DNA from: a virus
Length of the DNA: 33,775 nt
Virus record (IMG/VR): IMGVR_UViG_3300028558_000073
Coordinates: 1-33,775 of that record
Strand: one strand, 5' to 3'
Below are positions 30,824 to 33,775 of this stretch, one piece after another. Below the pieces are notes generated by a model. That model was not told the DNA's origin. It saw only the letters and a list, made by a program, of their open reading frames with translations, and ran no database searches. Each line of letters opens with the position of its first letter. The first letter of the stretch is position 1. The translations under genes and the position numbers were made by a program.

Positions 30824-32197
30824 ATGGAAAGAACAGTCTTAGATTGGCTTGAAGAACTTGAAAACGCGCAGGGACGCAACGCAAAGGAAGACATTCTTCG
30901 ATCAGCGTCAAAGACTGAAATTGGTGATCTACTTCGAACGATATTTTATCTCGTAGATGATCCATACGTTAACTTTGGCGTGAGCAAGTTCAAGATGCCG
31001 CCACCTGGTACGTGTCGATTGGACGACAATACATGTGTTGAATGTTTTACTGACATTTTATCTAAATTAGACGCCCGTGTCGCTACTGGAAACGCAGCAC
31101 GAAAGCTCGTCACCGATGCATTTGTGAACATGAACGTGAAGCAGCAGAAGTGGTGTCAGCGCATGATACTTCGCAACCTACGTGTAGGCGTTCAGGCGTC
31201 GACTTCTGAGAAGATTTGGCCTGGCGTCGTGCGACACTTCAACGTTGCATTGGCAGGGAAGTTGCAGGTGAAGCTCGACAAAGAAAAGGGCTTACAGATT
31301 GTCTCAAAGATTTCATTCCCGATTTTAGCAGATTGCAAATTAGATGGACTTCGATGTCTCACAGTGAAGCACGCAGGTAAAGTTACGTTGTACAGTCGGA
31401 GCGGAAAAGAAATCGTGACTTGTCAAAGGGTGCGAGATGCAATCGCAAGCGCTCCCGTTGACGACGTGGTGCTCGACGGTGAGATGCTCGGTAGTAAAGA
31501 GGGTGATTGGAACGCCGCGGCGAGCGTCATCATGTCGAGCGTCAACAAGAAGGACGATGCTGAAGTCACGTACAACGTGTTCGACACGATGTCTTACAAA
31601 GACTGGGCGAAGCAGGAAAACAACGTGCCTTTCTCTGAACGCACAAAGGCAGTCAAGGAAACTATCGAAAGGATTGACAGTGGCTACGTGAAGTACGTAG
31701 TTCCACGAGAAATCAACTCTGAGAAAGAGTTGTTGGATTATTATGCGGAGCTGCTAGAGAGCGGCAGCGAGGGAATTATGATAAAGGATCCCAAAGAGCC
31801 GTATGTTTTCGACAGAAGTGATGCGGTGAGGAAGCTGAAACCCGTGTTAACCGTCGAAGGCACAATTGTGTCTGTGTACGCGGGACGCGTGGGCACAAGC
31901 AGAGAGACAGGCATAGGTGGGTGGGAAGTTTTGTTCGAAACAGGCGTGATCACAAGAATAGGCAGCGGCTCAATGACGTCGCAGGTACAAGCGGACGTGA
32001 TGCTCGACCCACAGTCGTTTATAGGACGCATCGTGGAATGCAATGGACAACCCGACGTCGCGACGACCCATCTGTTTTCGAAGGACGGCAAGTTAAGATT
32101 TCCCCGTTTTATCAGATTTCGTGACGTTGCAGACGTTGATCAGAAAATAGTTGAACTTGGACGAAATTATCTTATACACAAGAATGAAATTGTTTAA
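30824..32197 (+). CDS. 30: ATP-dependent DNA ligase (T4 gp30-like)
   Basis: 457 residues, close to 487 in T4. The adenylated lysine is K172 in DCK172LDGLR (motif I). VVLDGEMLG (motif III region), VTYNVFDTM, SEGIMIKDP (motif IV) and RKLKP (motif V) follow in order, then an OB-fold C-terminus (GWEVLF, GRIVECNGQ). The start at 30824 was chosen because the promoter lies 6 nt upstream and earlier in-frame codons would fall inside the preceding gene. It seals nicks during phage replication and repair, in the cytoplasm. It is more GC-rich in codon use than the structural genes. Confidence 0.93.
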   Translation: MERTVLDWLEELENAQGRNAKEDILRSASKTEIGDLLRTIFYLVDDPYVNFGVSKFKMPPPGTCRLDDNTCVECFTDILSKLDARVATGNAARKLVTDAFVNMNVKQQKWCQRMILRNLRVGVQASTSEKIWPGVVRHFNVALAGKLQVKLDKEKGLQIVSKISFPILADCKLDGLRCLTVKHAGKVTLYSRSGKEIVTCQRVRDAIASAPVDDVVLDGEMLGSKEGDWNAAASVIMSSVNKKDDAEVTYNVFDTMSYKDWAKQENNVPFSERTKAVKETIERIDSGYVKYVVPREINSEKELLDYYAELLESGSEGIMIKDPKEPYVFDRSDAVRKLKPVLTVEGTIVSVYAGRVGTSRETGIGGWEVLFETGVITRIGSGSMTSQVQADVMLDPQSFIGRIVECNGQPDVATTHLFSKDGKLRFPRFIRFRDVADVDQKIVELGRNYLIHKNEIV

Positions 32198-32273
32198 TTT
32201 TATTATGTGAAGGATATACGAAAAAGACATCGATAACTTTATATGACGTAAACGTGTAATTTTATTGTGATTA

Positions 32274-32282
32274 TGATATAAT
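32274..32282 (+). promoter_or_regulatory. Extended -10 promoter, 7 nt before the ATG at 32290
   Basis: TG-A-TATAAT with a perfect hexamer overlapping an upstream ATG (32281), which therefore cannot be the start of this transcript's protein. Transcription about 7 nt downstream would begin at or next to the ATG at 32290. Confidence 0.62.
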
Positions 32283-32289
32283 GTATCAA

Positions 32290-32496
32290 ATGACTGAACA
32301 AATAGCGAATGAAAATCAGTGTCCAATGTGTTGTGGTCCCGCGACAATTGAAATAATTGAAAGTGAACTTGCTTACGGGTGTGAGCCAAACACAGTTATT
32401 TTGCAAGTTCATGACTTGGGCTGTGATCCTGACGAAGTTCTCGCAGAGAGAAAGCGATTGAAAAATGAACGTTTACAAAATTCAGATCAAAGATAA
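32290..32496 (+). CDS. Small protein with CPxC motif (68 aa)
   Basis: The N-terminus has QCPMCCGP, then YGCEPNTVILQV and LGCDPDEV; the cysteines could bind zinc. It vaguely resembles YgiT/MqsA-type zinc fingers but lacks a clear second C-x-x-C. The C-terminus is charged helix. First of three overlapping small genes. Confidence 0.55.
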   Translation: MTEQIANENQCPMCCGPATIEIIESELAYGCEPNTVILQVHDLGCDPDEVLAERKRLKNERLQNSDQR

Positions 32497-32695
32497 TAAC
32501 AACGTTCGATTTGTTTGCACCGGATACGGTGATATGTCTGTTGGCCACGTCTTCACAAAGAAAAACACCGTGACAAATCAGGTGAATGATTATCATCCCG
32601 AACAGTATGACGTCGTCGAGTATGAGCTCGTCGAAGTGAAGCGCACGCCAGGAGACGAGTGGTTGAAACAATCGAAAGCGAAAAGGAAGTCATGA
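32465..32695 (+). CDS. Small hypothetical protein (76 aa)
   Basis: Overlaps the previous gene by 32 bp and the next by ATGA. Strand-rich (VYKIQIKDNNNVRFVCTGYG) with a charged end (KQSKAKRKS). A purine-rich stretch (GAGAGAAAG) lies upstream as a possible SD. No family recognised. Confidence 0.58.
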   Translation: MNVYKIQIKDNNNVRFVCTGYGDMSVGHVFTKKNTVTNQVNDYHPEQYDVVEYELVEVKRTPGDEWLKQSKAKRKS

Positions 32696-33135
32696 CAACG
32701 AGTTTCGAGAAATGTGCATGTGGTACGTTGATTATTGTTGACAGAAATTCATTACAACATTCATGGTTACATCGACGCATGATACCAAAAGCCATTGGAG
32801 CGTGTACGGAAAATTTCATAGCATACATTGCTGCAAACGAAGATTTACGACTATTTAGTGCTGAGTTTTACTCAGGGAAAAAAGTAAAGTCAGAAATCAC
32901 CACGAAAGACGTGTTTGGTTTTGACGTCAAAATTGGTGATGTCATTGTTTATAGTTCGAGCAAAAAATCGGGTGTTGGAGCAATGGTCGTCGCACGTGTT
33001 AAAAAAATCAACAAAGCAATTCGTGCAAAAGTGCTACAAAGCTCGAACGAATATTATAAGATGGTTGGTGAGACGATAACGATCGTGAGCAACTTTGTGA
33101 AGGTTTCTAACGTGAATTGGAATACGTTGAAATAA
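32692..33135 (+). CDS. Hypothetical protein (147 aa) with possible zinc-binding start
   Basis: The ATG at 32692 overlaps the preceding stop (ATGA), with AGGAA as SD; an earlier in-frame start would sit deep inside the preceding gene. The first residues MTTSFEKCACGTLIIVDRN suggest a small metal knuckle (CACG), though only one Cys pair is close. The second half is beta-rich (VKIGDVIVYSSSKKSG, then MVVARVKKINKAIRAKVL), like an SH3-type or Tudor-type barrel. Function unknown. Confidence 0.6.
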   Translation: MTTSFEKCACGTLIIVDRNSLQHSWLHRRMIPKAIGACTENFIAYIAANEDLRLFSAEFYSGKKVKSEITTKDVFGFDVKIGDVIVYSSSKKSGVGAMVVARVKKINKAIRAKVLQSSNEYYKMVGETITIVSNFVKVSNVNWNTLK

Positions 33136-33164
33136 TTAATTGTGCATGAAACTCATCAAAGAAT

Positions 33165-33344
33165 ATGTCAACTTATCTTGGAAATGATTGTGTACGCAAG
33201 TACGTCACAATTGACGAACCAATGAATGAAGGCTATGTTGGGTTGACAGTTCCAAAAAATTTGTTTGACTTTCCCACAATGAAAGATGTGAAAAGTTATA
33301 AAAAGAAGAACCCACTTGCATACGCTCCAAGAAAAGTTGCATAA
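33165..33344 (+). CDS. Small hypothetical protein (59 aa)
   Basis: ATG at 33165, TAA at 33342-33344. MSTYLGNDCVRKYVTIDEPM, then VGLTVPKNLFDFP, then a Lys-rich end (KSYKKKNPLAYAPRKVA). Composition and codon use match the neighbours and it fills an otherwise empty stretch. There is no clear SD. Family not recognised. Confidence 0.5.
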   Translation: MSTYLGNDCVRKYVTIDEPMNEGYVGLTVPKNLFDFPTMKDVKSYKKKNPLAYAPRKVA

Positions 33345-33360
33345 ATTAAAATCTGTATGA

Positions 33361-33391
33361 AACTTCACGGGTTCACTTGGGCCCGTGAGTT
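33361..33391 (+). terminator. Hairpin after the 59 aa gene, probable terminator
   Basis: CACGGG pairs with CCCGTG, and after a one-base bulge AACT pairs with AGTT, giving 10 bp with a 10 nt loop. It starts 16 bp after the preceding stop codon and is followed by an AT-rich stretch (ATTTAAATT). Confidence 0.6.
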
Positions 33392-33444
33392 ATTTAAATT
33401 GCGAACACAAGTGTGTAAATTTATTCAACTTTTTATTTCCATCA

Positions 33445-33502
33445 AGATGAACTTTCGAGATTGTAATATAGGATTACCAATCAAATGTTTCAAAGTTCAT
33501 CT
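33445..33502 (+). ncRNA. Nested double-hairpin, candidate structured RNA
   Basis: An outer 11 bp perfect helix (AGATGAACTTT with AAAGTTCATCT) encloses an inner helix, GATTG-TAAT with ATTA-C-CAATC (9 bp, one bulge, loop ATAGG at 33468-33472). It lies in a 222 bp gene-free stretch (33345-33566) between the terminator-like hairpin and the last gene. The nested perfect pairing is unlikely by chance; it could be a small RNA, a 5' leader structure of the last gene, or a protein-binding DNA cruciform. Confidence 0.45.
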
Positions 33503-33566
33503 CGATTGAAACTGTGAACTCACTTTTTGATCGCACATTTTCGACATGAGACAATAATTATATTTC

Positions 33567-33775
33567 ATGAAAACGACGATCAACGAGCTTCGCAGCGTGA
33601 TACGTGAAGAGCTCGCGCAGTACATGCAGCAGAAAGTTCAGAACGTCATTGACAACGCAGTCGACGTTGCAGACGAGTACGTTGGTGCAGTTGCAGACAA
33701 AAAGATGTTTGGAAAGCGTGGGTTGTTGAACGACCTCAAGGAGAAAGTTCACACGTTGAATTCACTTGCAAAGTG
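33567..33775 (+). CDS. Protein with shared N-terminal LR-xIRE motif (3' partial)
   Basis: Begins MKTTINELRSVIREEL, aligning with the proteins at 20399 and 20680. At least 69 residues, helical and Val/Asp/Lys-rich (QQKVQNVIDNAVDVADEYVG). ATG follows AATTATATTTC with no SD. The gene runs off the right edge. It may belong to the same class of virion- or scaffold-targeted proteins. Confidence 0.65.
   Translation, partial: MKTTINELRSVIREELAQYMQQKVQNVIDNAVDVADEYVGAVADKKMFGKRGLLNDLKEKVHTLNSLAK

Noticed and set aside
32281-32289. ATG at 32281 as start of the CPxC protein
   Set aside because: It overlaps the TATAAT hexamer, so a transcript from that promoter could not contain it.
32290-32496. MqsA/YgiT antitoxin identity
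   Set aside because: Only one clear C-x-x-C is present and there is no toxin partner or DNA-binding domain; the resemblance is too weak.
1-33775. tRNA genes, integrase, attachment sites or replication origin
   Set aside because: I found no cloverleaf, no recombinase gene and no iteron array in the intergenic stretches, which are all short; the largest gene-poor stretches are 17305-17599 and 33345-33566, described above.

Overview
The window looks like part of the genome of a large, lytic, AT-rich tailed phage with a contractile (T4-type) tail. The evidence is a baseplate gene run containing recognisable gp25-like and gp6/J-like wedge proteins, very large adhesin-like baseplate proteins, a set of small tail-fibre proteins, a phage-type sigma factor, a T4-type ATP-dependent DNA ligase and a free-standing homing endonuclease. 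Genes are tightly packed, with ATGA, TGATG and TAATG junctions and overlapping convergent ends. I see no tRNA, rRNA, integrase or CRISPR array. The host cannot be named from this sequence.

Layout: (1) 1-13135, + strand: baseplate and tail structure (gp25-like, gp6-like, then proteins with jelly-roll, LamG-like and nidogen-like segments), interrupted by a homing endonuclease at 2555-3433. (2) 13119-17304, - strand: a VWA/metallopeptidase-like protein, a winged-helix-like protein, a small membrane protein, two small unknowns, a nucleoside 2-deoxyribosyltransferase-like enzyme and a decayed IS200/IS605-type element carrying an N-terminal TnpB fragment. (3) 17352-21018, + strand: a beta-helix/Gly-rich protein, a MoxR-type AAA+ ATPase (probable partner of the VWA protein), a second HExxH protein and two small proteins sharing an N-terminal motif. 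(4) 21010-24456, - strand: small virion and tail-fibre-like proteins. (5) 24518-25320, + strand, two unknowns, ending at a bidirectional terminator. (6) 25395-27383, - strand: two more fibre proteins. (7) 27489-29256, + strand: a sigma factor that stops before region 4.2, a membrane peptide, a small HTH protein resembling the missing region 4.2, and two unknowns. (8) 29222-29722, - strand: an isochorismatase/nicotinamidase-family enzyme. (9) 29828-33775, + strand: small unknowns, DNA ligase, a nested RNA hairpin, and a truncated gene with the same N-terminal motif as the pair in region 3.

Two observations fit together. At least seven non-structural genes have an extended -10 element (TGn + TATAAT-like hexamer) exactly 6 nt before the ATG, with no Shine-Dalgarno sequence, which predicts transcripts that start at the start codon (leaderless mRNA). 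The phage also encodes a sigma factor lacking the -35-reading region 4.2, with a possible separate region-4-like protein two genes downstream. I infer a phage transcription programme built on -35-independent promoters and leaderless messages. The structural genes instead use SD-poor starts preceded by TTATATTT.

Other points of interest are the split MoxR-VWA system with two HExxH proteins, three related palindromes (two bracketing the TnpB remnant, one alone at 17384), a shared N-terminal motif in three proteins that recalls a targeting signal, and long GC-only palindromes in AT-rich DNA. All function calls rest on reading motifs by eye; no database search was possible.
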